Shown: positions 43,247 through 52,784 of the stretch, in pieces
How the letters are laid out: each line of letters begins with the position of its first letter
Position numbering within the stretch: the stretch's first letter is position 1
Assembly: GCA_021782205.1 (NCBI GenBank)
Contig: JAJXVH010000012.1
Coordinates: 1-63,223 of the forward strand
Origin: a bacterium
GTDB taxonomy: Bacteria; Elusimicrobiota; Elusimicrobia; UBA1565; UBA9628
Direction: 5' to 3'
Length of the DNA: 63,223 nucleotides
Position numbers and translations under genes: made by a program
Notes under the pieces: generated by a model
What the model was told of the DNA's origin: nothing
The model's database searches: none
Seen by the model: only the letters and a program-made list of their open reading frames with translations

Positions 43247-45099
43247 ACACCGTCGCGCGGGTTCTGGCCTTGACGCTGGCGCTGGCCGGGGCGGCGCGCG
43301 CCGATAAAACGGACCCGGAGCCCGGCTCGCAGACCATTTGGGATCAGATCATGGCCGCGCAGGCGCACAACGAGCTCAACGAGGCCAGCGACGACCTCTC
43401 GCGCAAGAACTACGGCTCGGCGCTCCACATCGCCCGTCATGCGGTCGCCGTCGATCCCCGCGATCCCGCGGCGCGCATGATCCTGGGCGTCGCGCAGTAC
43501 TGGAACGGCATGGTCGACGAGTCGATCGACTCGTATAAGACCGCTCTGACGCTGGACCCGAACAGCTCCCAGGCGCATCTTCTTCTGGGCATCTCCTACG
43601 GCTGGAAGGGCGACTCCGCCGGCGCCGAAGCCGAGTTCCGCCGCGCCACGGAACTGGACCCGACGCGCGCCGACGCGGAGATGGACCTGGGCTCGGTCAT
43701 CGAGGGACGCGGCGACTACCAGGGGGCGCTGGAATGCTTCCGCAAGGCGCTGGAGCTCGACAAGAAGAACGCGCTGTACCATTTTCAATTGGGCACGCTC
43801 TATCGCAAGCTGGGCCGAGATCCCGACGCCGCGACGGAGTTTTCGGCCGCCCTGCGCGAGCAGCCCAACTACGAGGACGCCTTGCTGGAGCTGGGCTGCG
43901 CCCAAGACCGCATGGGCCAGAACAAGGACGCGATCGCCACTCTTCAGCGCGCGGTGGACCTCAAGCCCGGCGACGCGGTCGCGCGCATGCGCCTGGCGCG
44001 GCTCTATGTCGAGGAGAATCTGCACAAGAAGGCGCGCGCGGTGCTGGTCGACGCGTTTCGCCTGACCCCGGAGGGCAACGGCGGGGGGCTTCAGCTCTCC
44101 GTCGCCTACTCCGGCGGCCAGAATCCGAAGCCGGCGCCCAACGCCGACGGCAAGAAAGGCCCGCCGCCGGACAAGAAGCCGGACTCCGCGAAGGCCGCCG
44201 ATCCCAACGACCCGCTGTCGGTCTTCGAGAACAATCTGCGCCGGGTGCCTCTGAATCAATCCGCGGTGCTGCACGTGGACGCGATGTTCCTGCCGCGGCC
44301 GAAGCTGGTCAAGGAGGGCCCCGGCGAGACGTCCAGCCTCAAGCGCGCGCTGGCGCAGGCCAACGGCGGCGGCGGGGAGACGGCGAGCGCCAAGTCGGTG
44401 CGCCGCGACTACCCGCTGACCGCCACCGACGAGGCGGGCCGCGAACAGCAGATCCAGAAGATCATGTCCGACCTGCGCTCCGTGATGAAAAGCGCGCCGG
44501 CGGACTCGGACGCGCGGCTGGGCATGAACCTGACCTATTCTCACCCCACCGACGAGGCGCGCTCGGACGCGGCCAAGCCGCCGAAGGTGATCTACGAGCC
44601 GCGCCAGGTGGGCAACGACATGGGCCTGTGGGTGATCGGCTCCGGCTGGATGGCGCTGGTCGCCGAGGTCCTGCCCGAGCGCGGCGACAAGCCCGAGCAT
44701 CCGAACGACTCCGATTGGTGGACGGCGATGGGCCTGGCGCACGTGTCCGTGGGCGAAGGCCAGCGGGCGGGCGCGGCGTTCATGCGCGCCACCGACCTGG
44801 ACCCACGCTCGGTGCCGGCGTGGCTGGGCCGCGGCGTGGCCGCCGCGATCAGCGGCGACGAGCCCGGCGCGATCGCGGCACTCAAACGCGTGCTGGCCAT
44901 CGACCCCATGAACAAGGCCGCCGCCGACGGCATCGCCTGGCTCAAGCGCCCGGCCAGCGTGCCGCGTAGCGCGGCGTCCGACGCGGATGCGGGCGCGGAT
45001 TCCAGCTCGGAGAGCGCGCCTTCTTCGGGTGACGGCTCGGGCGACGCGCCGGATGGGTCCTCGCGCGTCGGCGCCGACGACGACGGAGACGGCCAGTGA
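43243..45099 (+). CDS. Secreted TPR-repeat protein
   Basis: 618 residues from GTG 43243. A signal peptide (VLALTLALAGAARA) then about six or seven TPR repeats (for example NYGSALHIARHAVAVDPRD, AGAEAEFRRATELDPTRAD, YQGALECFRKALELDKKNA), a Pro/Lys linker, a middle region of unknown fold, one more TPR region (RAGAAFMRATDLDPRS) and an acidic Ser/Asp tail (SSSESAPSSGDGSGDAP). It probably scaffolds an envelope complex in the periplasm. Overlaps rdgB and murC by four bases each, so part of one operon. Confidence 0.8.
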   Translation: MNTVARVLALTLALAGAARADKTDPEPGSQTIWDQIMAAQAHNELNEASDDLSRKNYGSALHIARHAVAVDPRDPAARMILGVAQYWNGMVDESIDSYKTALTLDPNSSQAHLLLGISYGWKGDSAGAEAEFRRATELDPTRADAEMDLGSVIEGRGDYQGALECFRKALELDKKNALYHFQLGTLYRKLGRDPDAATEFSAALREQPNYEDALLELGCAQDRMGQNKDAIATLQRAVDLKPGDAVARMRLARLYVEENLHKKARAVLVDAFRLTPEGNGGGLQLSVAYSGGQNPKPAPNADGKKGPPPDKKPDSAKAADPNDPLSVFENNLRRVPLNQSAVLHVDAMFLPRPKLVKEGPGETSSLKRALAQANGGGGETASAKSVRRDYPLTATDEAGREQQIQKIMSDLRSVMKSAPADSDARLGMNLTYSHPTDEARSDAAKPPKVIYEPRQVGNDMGLWVIGSGWMALVAEVLPERGDKPEHPNDSDWWTAMGLAHVSVGEGQRAGAAFMRATDLDPRSVPAWLGRGVAAAISGDEPGAIAALKRVLAIDPMNKAAADGIAWLKRPASVPRSAASDADAGADSSSESAPSSGDGSGDAPDGSSRVGADDDGDGQ

Positions 45100-46490
45100 C
45101 GGCGCGCGGCCGCGGCGACGGGCCGATGCGCCAGTTCGTGCGCCGCGCGCACTTCGTCGGCATCGGCGGCGCGGGCATGAGCGGCATCGCCGAGGTCCTG
45201 CTCAATATGGGCTACGAGGTCTCCGGCTCCGACGTCAAAGCAAGCGAAGTCACCCGCCGTTTGAGCGAGCAAGGCGCGCGCGTGTTCCTGGGCCACGCGG
45301 CGGCGCACGCGCGCGGCGCGCAGGTCGTCGTGGTCAGCTCCGCGGTGCCGGCGAGCAACCCCGAGGTCGTGGAGGCGCGCCGCCGCGGCGTGCCGGTGGT
45401 CCTGCGCGCGCAGATGCTGGCGGAACTGGGCCGTCTGAAGAAAACCGTCACCGTCGCGGGCAGCCACGGCAAGACGACCACCACGTCGATGGCGGCGCTC
45501 GCCCTGCGCGCGGCGGGCGCGGACCCCACCATGATCATCGGCGGACGGCTCAAGAACATCCGCGCCAACGCGCGGCTGGGCGTGGGCGACTACCTGGTGG
45601 CCGAGGCCGACGAGTCCGACGGTTCCTTCTTGTTTTTGACGCCGCTGGCCGCGGTGGTCACCAACGTCGACGACGACCATCTGGACTACTACGGCACGGT
45701 CGCGCGCCTCCAAGACGCCTTCGTCGCGCACTTGAACCGCCTGCCTTTCTACGGCGCGGCCGTGCTCTGCGCCGACGACGAGGCGCTGATGTCCTTGCGT
45801 CCGCGCGTGGAGCGCACGATCGTCACCTTCGGGTTTTCGCCGCGCGCGGATTGGCGCGCGCGCGGGCTCAAGCTGGGCAAGGACGGCTCGTCTTGCGAAG
45901 TCCTGCACAAGGGCCGCCGCGTCCTGACCTTGCGCCTGCGCGTGCCCGGCCGCCACAACGTGTCCAACGCGCTGGGTGCGCTGGCGGCGGGCGCGTTTCT
46001 GGGCTTCAACCTCAAGCGCCTGGCGCGGGGCCTTGCGAGCTTTCGCGGCGTGGGCCGCCGCCTGGACCGTCTGGGCGAGGCCGGCGGCGCGGAGTTCGTC
46101 GACGACTACGGACATCACCCCACCGAGGTCCGCGCCACCCTGGCCGCCGTCGCCGGCCTGTGGAAAGCCAAGCGCGTGGTCGTGGTCTTTCAGCCGCACC
46201 GCTACTCGCGCACGAAACTACTCGCTAAGCAGTTCGGTCCCGCGCTGGCCGCCGCCGACCTGGTCTTCGTGACCGACATCTACGCCGCCGGCGAGAAGCC
46301 CCTGCCCGGTGTGAGCTCCAAGCTCATCGTCGACGCCGCGCGCCGCGCCGGCGTGGCCTGCGAGGCCTTCCCCGGTGCTGCCGAGCTTTCGCGGCGCCTG
46401 CGCGCCGGCGACGTGCTCCTCACGTTGGGCGCCGGCGACGTGTGGAAAATCGGAGTCGACCTTCTGCGCCGGCGGCGCGCGGAAGCTTGA
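45096..46490 (+). CDS. murC: UDP-N-acetylmuramate--L-alanine ligase
   Basis: 464 residues, catalyses addition of L-alanine to UDP-MurNAc in peptidoglycan synthesis. HFVGIGGAGMSGIAEVL is the UDP-binding start, AGSHGKTTTTSM the ATP loop near residue 125, and the EADESDGSF segment, DDYGHHPTEVRATL and FQPHRYSRTKLL are typical of MurC. It stands here away from any other mur or fts gene, unlike the usual dcw cluster. GTG start overlapping the TPR gene. Ends 16 bases before rsmA. Confidence 0.95.
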   Translation: MTARGRGDGPMRQFVRRAHFVGIGGAGMSGIAEVLLNMGYEVSGSDVKASEVTRRLSEQGARVFLGHAAAHARGAQVVVVSSAVPASNPEVVEARRRGVPVVLRAQMLAELGRLKKTVTVAGSHGKTTTTSMAALALRAAGADPTMIIGGRLKNIRANARLGVGDYLVAEADESDGSFLFLTPLAAVVTNVDDDHLDYYGTVARLQDAFVAHLNRLPFYGAAVLCADDEALMSLRPRVERTIVTFGFSPRADWRARGLKLGKDGSSCEVLHKGRRVLTLRLRVPGRHNVSNALGALAAGAFLGFNLKRLARGLASFRGVGRRLDRLGEAGGAEFVDDYGHHPTEVRATLAAVAGLWKAKRVVVVFQPHRYSRTKLLAKQFGPALAAADLVFVTDIYAAGEKPLPGVSSKLIVDAARRAGVACEAFPGAAELSRRLRAGDVLLTLGAGDVWKIGVDLLRRRRAEA

Positions 46491-46506
46491 GGACGGCCGA
46501 AGTCAA

Positions 46507-47286
46507 ATGAAAGCCAAGCTCGGCCAGCATTTCCTGAAGGATCCCGCGGCGCTGGACGCCATCGTCGCCGCCGCCGGGGTGGCGGCGGGCGACGCGGTTC
46601 TGGAAATCGGGCCGGGGAAGGGCGCGCTGACCAAGCCCCTGCTCGACGCGGGCGCGCGCGTGACGGCCGTGGAGCTGGACGACGCGCTGGCGGCGGCGTT
46701 GCCCGCGCGCGCGGGGGCGGGGGCGGCGCGCCTGACGGTGCTCAACGAGGATTTCCTGCGCCTCGATCTCGCGGTTCTGGGGCCGGGGCCGTGGCGCGTG
46801 GCGGGCAATCTGCCCTACGCGGTGGCCACCCCCATTTTGCAGAAGCTCCTGCTGTGGGACGGCTGGACGACGGCGGCGCTGATGTTCCAGAAAGAGGTGG
46901 CTCTGCGCATCGCCGCGGCAACGGGAGGCGCGGATTACGGCTTGCTGGCGCTGTCGGTACGCGCGCGCGCCGACGCCGACGTGGCCTTTGAGTTGCCGCC
47001 CGGCGCGTTCGCGCCGCGGCCGAAGGTGGACTCGGCCGTGGTCGCGCTGAAGCGCTTGGCCCGGCCGCGCCTGGCGGCCGAGGACGAGCGCCTGTTCTGG
47101 CGTCTGGCCAAGGCGGCCTTCGGCCAGCGCCGCAAGATGGCGGCGGGGGTGCTGGCCCATGCGCTCAATCGCCCCCGGCCGGAGGTGGAGGCGGCGTTTG
47201 CCGCCGCCGGCGTGGCGGCGGCCGCGCGCCCCGAGGAGATTCCGTTCGACGCATGGGCCGCGCTGGCGCGCGGCCTGCGCGCGTGA
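46507..47286 (+). CDS. rsmA: 16S rRNA (adenine(1518)-N6/adenine(1519)-N6)-dimethyltransferase
   Basis: RsmA/KsgA dimethylates two adenines in the 16S rRNA 3' end. 259 residues. AKLGQHFLKDP is the conserved start, EIGPGKGALTKPLL the SAM-binding loop, and GNLPYAVATPI the catalytic NLPY motif. The C-terminal FAPRPKVDSAVVAL and FGQRRKM are also typical. Four-base overlap with the membrane protein gene that follows. Confidence 0.95.
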   Translation: MKAKLGQHFLKDPAALDAIVAAAGVAAGDAVLEIGPGKGALTKPLLDAGARVTAVELDDALAAALPARAGAGAARLTVLNEDFLRLDLAVLGPGPWRVAGNLPYAVATPILQKLLLWDGWTTAALMFQKEVALRIAAATGGADYGLLALSVRARADADVAFELPPGAFAPRPKVDSAVVALKRLARPRLAAEDERLFWRLAKAAFGQRRKMAAGVLAHALNRPRPEVEAAFAAAGVAAAARPEEIPFDAWAALARGLRA

Positions 47287-48650
47287 GACGGCGGGCCTGG
47301 GCCGCGGCCGGTTTGGCGCTGGCCTTCGCGTTGGCCTTGCGCGTGGGCCTGGTCCGCGCGCGCTACTTCGACACCGACGAGCTCGAGCACCTGCACGCGG
47401 CCCTGCTGGTCGCTCACGGCAACGTTCCGTTTCGCGATTTCTTCGAGCACCACGGCCCGTTGTTCTGGGCGGCGCTGGCCCCCGCGGTCTCCGGCTTTCG
47501 CAGTTCTTACGCGGCGGCGCTGGCGGGCCGCGCCGCGGTGAGCCTGGCGTGGCTGGGCCTGCTCGCGCTGGCCTTGCGCCGGCGGGAAGGCGCGGACCGG
47601 CTTGAGGGAGCCGCGGCCGCCGTGTTGCTGGCCTTTTTCGGCGCGTTCGCGCAGAAATCCCTGGAAATTCGCCCCGACGTGCCCGCGGCGTTCCTGTTGA
47701 TGGCCGCCGCGTGGATCGGCGCGTCGCGCCGCAAGGACGCGGGCGCGTGGTGCGGCATTCTTCTCGGGTTGGGCGCATGGCTGTCGCCCAAGATCGTGTT
47801 CGGCGCCGCGGGATTGCTGGCCGCGGCATTGTGGCGTCGGCGCGCGTCCGATGCGCGCGCGTTCGCCCTTCAGGCGGTTGCGGCCGCCGCGGCCGTCGCC
47901 GCGCTGGGGCTCTGGTGGTTTGCCGCGCGCGGCGCGCTGCGGCCGTTGTGGGAGCTTTATGTGGTTTTCAACGGGCGCTTTCACAGCGGAGCCGCGGCGT
48001 GGCCAGCGACCTTGCGGCCGTCCTTGTTGTCCGACCCGGCGACGTGGCTGTTGGGAGCGGCGGGCCTGGCGCGCTGGCGGCGACGGCCGGAGGAAGCCGG
48101 TATATTTTCGGGCGCTTTCGCCGGGCTTTTCATTTCGCCTTCGGCGTATCCGCAATATCTTCTGTTCGTCGCGCCGGCGCTGTGCGTCTTGGCGGCGTCG
48201 GCGCTGGACGGCTGGGTGCGCGCGGGGCGCGCGCCGGCGCTGCGCGCGGCGCTGGCGGCGGGCACGGTGATCCTGGCATCGGCGGCGCCGGCGGCCGAGG
48301 CTCTGTCGCGGATCAAGCAAGGCAACGCCCTTCAGCGCGAACGCTGGGCCTGCGTGGACGCGCGCGTGCCGCCGGACGGTCCCGTCTTGGACGTCTGGAG
48401 CGGGGATTCCTTCGCGCGGCCGCACGCGGCGAAGATCTGGTTTTTGCCCGAGGACGAGCAGGCGAACCTGAACCTGGACTGGGTGGTCGACGGCCTGATC
48501 GCGGGACTGCGCGACCCCCGCACGCGCGGCGTGATCTGGTGCGAGAGCTGCTTTGCCCGCCTGCCGCCGCGCTTTTCCGTCGAGGCGCGGCGGCTCTACG
48601 CGCCCACGGGCTGCGGGCGTTTGTGGCTGCGCGCGCCGGAGCCGCGGTGA
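47283..48650 (+). CDS. Polytopic membrane protein, GT39-like
   Basis: 455 residues from GTG 47283, with about 10 membrane segments. An early loop has RARYFDTDELEHLHAALLVAHGNVPFRDFFEHHGPLFW, which looks like the acidic sugar-lipid loop (DE pair) of GT39/ArnT-type or oligosaccharyl-type transferases. The C-terminal 110 residues form a soluble part (DGPVLDVWSGDSF, WFLPEDEQANLN). The next gene, of a related kind, overlaps by four bases, so the two may glycosylate together at the membrane. Substrate unknown. Confidence 0.65.
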   Translation: MRRRAWAAAGLALAFALALRVGLVRARYFDTDELEHLHAALLVAHGNVPFRDFFEHHGPLFWAALAPAVSGFRSSYAAALAGRAAVSLAWLGLLALALRRREGADRLEGAAAAVLLAFFGAFAQKSLEIRPDVPAAFLLMAAAWIGASRRKDAGAWCGILLGLGAWLSPKIVFGAAGLLAAALWRRRASDARAFALQAVAAAAAVAALGLWWFAARGALRPLWELYVVFNGRFHSGAAAWPATLRPSLLSDPATWLLGAAGLARWRRRPEEAGIFSGAFAGLFISPSAYPQYLLFVAPALCVLAASALDGWVRAGRAPALRAALAAGTVILASAAPAAEALSRIKQGNALQRERWACVDARVPPDGPVLDVWSGDSFARPHAAKIWFLPEDEQANLNLDWVVDGLIAGLRDPRTRGVIWCESCFARLPPRFSVEARRLYAPTGCGRLWLRAPEPR

Positions 48651-50296
48651 GGCGCGGCGAACGCCTGGCGGCGGCCGCGGCGGCGCTGGCGGCGCCTCTG
48701 CCGTTTCTTCCGGCCGCGCGCGCGGGCTTTCTGGCCTGGGACGACCAGTCGAACCTGGTCTACAACGCGGCCTATCGGGGCTTCTCGCGCGCGAATATCC
48801 TCTGGATGTGGACTACGCACTTTCGCGGGCCCTGGCAGCCGCTGAGCTGGCTGACGTACGCGGCGGACTGGGCTTTGTGGGGTCTGGACGCGCCCGCGTT
48901 TAGGCGCACGAACCTTTTTCTTCACGCGCTCGCGGCCGGGCTGTGCGTGCTGGTCGCGCGGTGCCTGCTCGACGCGGCGCTGGGCGCGCGACTGCCGGAG
49001 CGCGCGCGCAATTTGGGGGCGTTTGCGGCCGGGCTCGCGTTCGCCCTGCACCCGCTACGCGTCGAGTCGGTGGTCTGGGTCACGGAGCGGCGCGACGTGC
49101 TGTCCGGCGTCTTCGTGCTGGCCGCGTGGCTGGCCTATTTGGAGGAACGCTTCGTCCTGGCGCCGTTTCTTTTCGCGGGGGCTTTGCTGTCCAAGGGCAC
49201 GGCCGTGGCCCTGCCGTTTTTTCTGCTGGCCTGCGAGTATTTCCCGCTGGGACGTCTGCGTACGGAGCCGCGCGCCGTCGCGCGGCGGCTCTTGCCGTAT
49301 TTTCTCCTGGCGCTCGCGACGGGCTTGGCGAACCTGGGCGGCTTCGGCACCGGTGACTTGGACGTTCCGTGGATAAGCCTTGGACTGCGCGGGGCGATCG
49401 CCGCGCACGCTCCGGGCTTCTACTTGTTGAAGACGCTGATTCCCTTCGGTTTGTCGCCGTATTACCCGCTGGTCGTTCCGGTTTCGCGGCTGTATGGCGC
49501 GCTCGCCTTTTATGCCGCCGTCGGCATTCTCGCGACGATCGCCGGCTATCGCTCGCGTCGGCAGGCTCCGTGGGCCTGGGCCGCGTGGGCGGCGTCCCTC
49601 GCCGCGCTGGCGCCGGTCTCCGGCTTGCTCCAAAACGGCGCGCAGATCGCGGCCGACCGCTACACGTATCTGCCCTGTCTGCCCTTCGCGCTCGTCGTCG
49701 GCGGATTTTTTGCGGCGGCCGCGGCAAAGCGCCCGCGCGCGGCCGGCGCGGGGCTGGCGGCTCTGGCCTGCGTCCTGGCGGCGCTGACGTGGCGTCAGTC
49801 CGCGTTCTGGCGCGACGACGTCGCGCTGTGGACGCGCGCGGTCGCGCTGGCGCCCGACGGTTATCTGCCGCGCTCGAATCTAGCCTCGGCGCAGCTTGTC
49901 GCAGGCGACGCGGACGGCGCTCTGGCGCAATACCGCGAGGTTCTGCGTCTGCGTCCGGACGACTTCGGCGCGCGGGTGAACGCGGGCATGCTTCTTGAAA
50001 AGCGCGGACGCCTGGCCGAGGCCGAGGCCGTCCTGCGCGCGGCGCTGACCTTGAGGCCGGGCGCGGCCGATGCGACGGTGAACCTCGCCAACGTGCTGTC
50101 GGCGCGCGGCGAGCGTGCGGCCGCGCTCACACTATTGACGGACTTGGTGACGCGCGAACCCGGCTTCGCGCCGGGACGATTCAACCGCGGGCTTCTGTTG
50201 ATCGCGCTGGGACGCCGCGCGGAGGGCCGGGAAGAACTGCGCGCCGCGGTTGCTTTGGACCCCGAATTGGCGCGACGCTTGGGCCGGACGCCGTAG
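48647..50296 (+). CDS. TMTC-like membrane protein with C-terminal TPR repeats
   Basis: 549 residues from GTG 48647. The first 380 residues have about nine membrane helices with the family signatures FLAWDDQSNLVYN, FRGPWQPLSWLTYAADWALWG, ALHPLRVESVVWVTERRDVLSG and ALLSKGTAVALPFFLL, as in bacterial homologues of TMTC O-mannosyltransferases. The last 160 residues hold about four TPR units (DGALAQYREVLRLRPDD, LAEAEAVLRAALTLRPGAAD). A role as a sugar transferase at the membrane is inferred from the family. It ends three bases before the convergent histidine kinase gene. Confidence 0.75.
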   Translation: MRRGERLAAAAAALAAPLPFLPAARAGFLAWDDQSNLVYNAAYRGFSRANILWMWTTHFRGPWQPLSWLTYAADWALWGLDAPAFRRTNLFLHALAAGLCVLVARCLLDAALGARLPERARNLGAFAAGLAFALHPLRVESVVWVTERRDVLSGVFVLAAWLAYLEERFVLAPFLFAGALLSKGTAVALPFFLLACEYFPLGRLRTEPRAVARRLLPYFLLALATGLANLGGFGTGDLDVPWISLGLRGAIAAHAPGFYLLKTLIPFGLSPYYPLVVPVSRLYGALAFYAAVGILATIAGYRSRRQAPWAWAAWAASLAALAPVSGLLQNGAQIAADRYTYLPCLPFALVVGGFFAAAAAKRPRAAGAGLAALACVLAALTWRQSAFWRDDVALWTRAVALAPDGYLPRSNLASAQLVAGDADGALAQYREVLRLRPDDFGARVNAGMLLEKRGRLAEAEAVLRAALTLRPGAADATVNLANVLSARGERAAALTLLTDLVTREPGFAPGRFNRGLLLIALGRRAEGREELRAAVALDPELARRLGRTP

Positions 50297-50299
50297 CGT

Positions 50300-51040
50300 T
50301 CAGCGCGCGGCGACCGGGTCGGCGGCGGGCAAGGTGAAATGGAAGCGCGCGCCTTCGCCGGGGCGGCTTTCCGCCCAGATTCGGCCGCCGTGGGCTTCCA
50401 CCAGCGACTTGCAGATGGCCAGGCCCAAACCCAGGCCCTGGCGTTTCTGCTCCGGGGCGCCGGCTTGATAGAAGCGCTCGAACAGGCGCGGCAGTTCCGC
50501 GGCGCAAACCCCGGGTCCGGTGTCGGCCACGGTGAAGCGCACGAACTCGCCTTCGGACTGCACCGCAAGCTCGACGACGCCGCTGGCGGGGGTGAACTTG
50601 AGCGCGTTGCCTAAAAGGTTGGCGAGCACCTGCGCCGCGCGCTTGGGATCGGCGTGGACGAGCAAGGTGCGCGACGCCGACGCGGACCAGCGCAGGCTGA
50701 TGCCGCGGCGCGCGGCCTCCAGCTCCGAAGACTCGGCGGCCTCTTGAAGCAGGGCGGCCGCGTCGCAGGCGCGCGGCTCCACGGCGGCGCCCGCGGACTC
50801 AAGCCGGGCGGTTTCCTGCAGCTGATTGATCAGCGCGATGGCGCGCTCGGCGTTGACCGTGACGGCGCGCAGGGCCTTGCGGCGATCTTCCAGGGGGAGG
50901 TCCTCGCGTTCGCGCAGGCAGGCCGCATAGCCGTGGATGACGGCCAGAGGATTCTTGAGCTCATGGGCGACGTCGTGCAGGAGGCGCGTGCGGGCCTCCA
51001 ATTGGTCCTTGAGCTCCGCCAGGCGTTCGTGGGCGCTCAT
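50300..51040 (-). CDS. Soluble sensor histidine kinase
   Basis: 246 residues with a HisKA and a HATPase_c domain but no sensory or membrane part. The phosphorylated His is H26 ([18 protein letters not shown]). The ATP lid has N box [16 protein letters not shown]1 DTGPGV, G2 GLGLGLAI. The N-terminal 20 residues are a short coiled coil ([17 protein letters not shown]). A response regulator is not adjacent. Divergent from efp, sharing an 88-base intergenic region. Input unknown; possibly supplied by a partner protein. Confidence 0.85.
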   Translation of the reverse strand: MSAHERLAELKDQLEARTRLLHDVAHELKNPLAVIHGYAACLREREDLPLEDRRKALRAVTVNAERAIALINQLQETARLESAGAAVEPRACDAAALLQEAAESSELEAARRGISLRWSASASRTLLVHADPKRAAQVLANLLGNALKFTPASGVVELAVQSEGEFVRFTVADTGPGVCAAELPRLFERFYQAGAPEQKRQGLGLGLAICKSLVEAHGGRIWAESRPGEGARFHFTLPAADPVAAR

Positions 51041-51058
51041 AATCTTTATAATAAGATT
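51041..51058. promoter_or_regulatory. TATAAT flanked by an inverted repeat between histidine kinase and efp
   Basis: AATCTT (51041-51046), TATAAT (51047-51052), AAGATT (51053-51058): a perfect -10 consensus inside a 6-base inverted repeat. A second extended -10, TGGTAAGAT, is at 51081-51089, closer to efp. Either could serve efp; the palindrome could be an operator. Confidence 0.4.
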
Positions 51059-51128
51059 CTAGCATGGAAACCGGCGGTTTTGGTAAGATCATCGTCGACG
51101 CATCCGCTGAATTTCAGGAGAAGCCCCA

Positions 51129-51692
51129 ATGATCGACACGTCCCAGTTCAAGCTTGGCTTGGTTTTCGAAGACGACGGCCAGATCGTCCAGATCATCAAT
51201 TATCAGCACCACCGCAAGTCGCAGTCGGCGGCGGTCTACCGCACGACGCTGCGCGTGCTGGCGACCAACAACGTCATCGAGCGCTCCTACGCCTCCGGCA
51301 CCAAGTTCCGCGAGGTTCCCGTCACCAAGCGCGAGAAGACCTACAGCTACGACGAGGGCGGCAAGGCCGTGTTCATGGACAACGAGACCTATGAGCAGGT
51401 GTTCTACCCGAAGGAGCTGCTGGGACCCGCGGCGAAGTTCCTGACCGAGAACATGGAGGTGCTGGGCGTCTACGTGGACGGCAAGCTGACCTCCATCGAG
51501 CTTCCCGCCAACGTCGTCTTGACCGTCACCTCCAGCGAGCCCGGCGTCAAGGGCGACTCCGTCTCCAACATGAACAAGAAGGCGACGCTGGAGACCGGCC
51601 TGGAGATCTCCGTGCCCCTCTTCGTCAAGGAAGGCGACCGCATCCGCGTCGACACCCGCAACTCCGAATACATGGAGCGCGTGAAGGAATAA
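51129..51692 (+). CDS. efp: Elongation factor P, unusual tip loop
   Basis: EF-P rescues ribosomes stalled at proline runs. 187 residues, AGGAG upstream of the ATG. Three domains: KOW-like N-terminus, then two OB domains (TYEQVFYPKELLGPAAKFL, then NVVLTVTSSEPGVKGDSV, TLETGLEISVPLFVKEGDRIRVDTRNSEYMERV). The tip loop that normally reads PGKGxA is HRKSQSAA; the lysine (K30) aligns with the modified Lys34 of E. coli, and the loop is two residues longer. No EpmA, EarP or other EF-P modifying gene is in the window. Next gene is a HAD phosphatase 17 bases downstream. Confidence 0.95.
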   Translation: MIDTSQFKLGLVFEDDGQIVQIINYQHHRKSQSAAVYRTTLRVLATNNVIERSYASGTKFREVPVTKREKTYSYDEGGKAVFMDNETYEQVFYPKELLGPAAKFLTENMEVLGVYVDGKLTSIELPANVVLTVTSSEPGVKGDSVSNMNKKATLETGLEISVPLFVKEGDRIRVDTRNSEYMERVKE

Positions 51693-51709
51693 GGACTGAC
51701 CCTAACGGT

Positions 51710-52408
51710 ATGATCAAGGGCGTCATCTTCGACATCGACAACACTCTGACCGACTTCATGAAGATGAAGCGGGCGGCCGTCGACGCCGCGGTCGAGGGGA
51801 TGATGGACGCGGGCCTGCCGGGCGCGAAGGACGAATTGGTCAAGGAAGTCTTCGAGGTCTACTGGAAAGAAGGCATTGAGGATCAGAAGATCTTCGACAA
51901 GATCCTGAAGGCCAAGCTGGGGCGCATCGACTATAAGATTTTGGCCGGGGGCATCCTCGCCTACCGGCGCGCCAAGAACGGGGCGATGACGTTGTATCCG
52001 CGCGTCAACCAGACCTTGATGGAGTTGATGAAGCTGGGCATCAAGCGCACGGTGATTTCCGACGCGCCGAAGATGGAGGTCTGGCTGCGCATCGTGAGTC
52101 TCGGCCTTCATCATTATTTCGACGACATCATCACGTCGGAGGATTTCGGGGTCAAGAAGCCGGACCCCAAGCCTTACCGACGCGCGCTGGAGGTGCTCGG
52201 CACCAAGCCCGAGGAGACCTTGATGGTGGGCGACTGGCCGGACCGCGACATCAAGGGCGCCAAGGGCGTGGGCATGCGCACGGCCTGGGCCAAATACGGC
52301 GACACGTTCGGCACCCAGGAGTCCGGCGCCGAGTTCGAACTGGACGACATCTCCCAGGTCGTGGAACTCATTCGGCGCGAAAACGGGGCGGCGGTCGCGG
52401 CCGGCTGA
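51710..52408 (+). CDS. HAD-family hydrolase
   Basis: 232 residues, haloacid dehalogenase-type phosphatase. FDIDNTLTDF gives the nucleophile Asp (D8) and acid Asp (D10), TVISDAP the second motif, KKPDPKPY the Lys motif and MVGDWPDRDIKGAKG the metal-binding motif. The cap domain lies between residues about 15 and 95. Substrate not predictable; a small phosphorylated metabolite is likely. It follows efp closely and precedes DUF192 by seven bases. Confidence 0.88.
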   Translation: MIKGVIFDIDNTLTDFMKMKRAAVDAAVEGMMDAGLPGAKDELVKEVFEVYWKEGIEDQKIFDKILKAKLGRIDYKILAGGILAYRRAKNGAMTLYPRVNQTLMELMKLGIKRTVISDAPKMEVWLRIVSLGLHHYFDDIITSEDFGVKKPDPKPYRRALEVLGTKPEETLMVGDWPDRDIKGAKGVGMRTAWAKYGDTFGTQESGAEFELDDISQVVELIRRENGAAVAAG

Positions 52409-52415
52409 ACTCCCC

Positions 52416-52784
52416 ATGGCTGGAACGGCCCCGGGGTTTATGGTAGTCTTCAACGCGACGCGCGGGACCACGCTGGCCGCGCGCGTGGCGACCGCGGACG
52501 ACGCGGCCTCCCGGTCCAAAGGCCTCTTGGGGCGCGAGTCGCTCGCGCCCGAGGAAGGGCTCTGGATCGTTCCTTGCCCGATGATCCACACGTTCTTCAT
52601 GAAGTTTCCGATCGACGTCGTGTTTCTCGACCGCGGCCTGGTCGTGCGGCGCGTGCTGGAGAACCTCAAGCCCTGGCGCGCCTCGCCGTGGGTTCTGTCG
52701 GCGCACAGCGTGCTGGAGCTCAAGGGCGGCGTGCTGCGCGGGGGCGTCGGCGTGGGCGACCGGCTGGAGATGAGACCCGCGTGA
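52416..52784 (+). CDS. DUF192 protein
   Basis: 122 residues. Core motifs RSKGLLGRESLAPEEGLWIVPCPMIHTFFMKFPIDVVFLD and ELKGGVL are typical of this small family of unknown function. No clear signal peptide here, though many members are exported. It overlaps the mutase gene by four bases. Function unknown. Confidence 0.85.
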   Translation: MAGTAPGFMVVFNATRGTTLAARVATADDAASRSKGLLGRESLAPEEGLWIVPCPMIHTFFMKFPIDVVFLDRGLVVRRVLENLKPWRASPWVLSAHSVLELKGGVLRGGVGVGDRLEMRPA

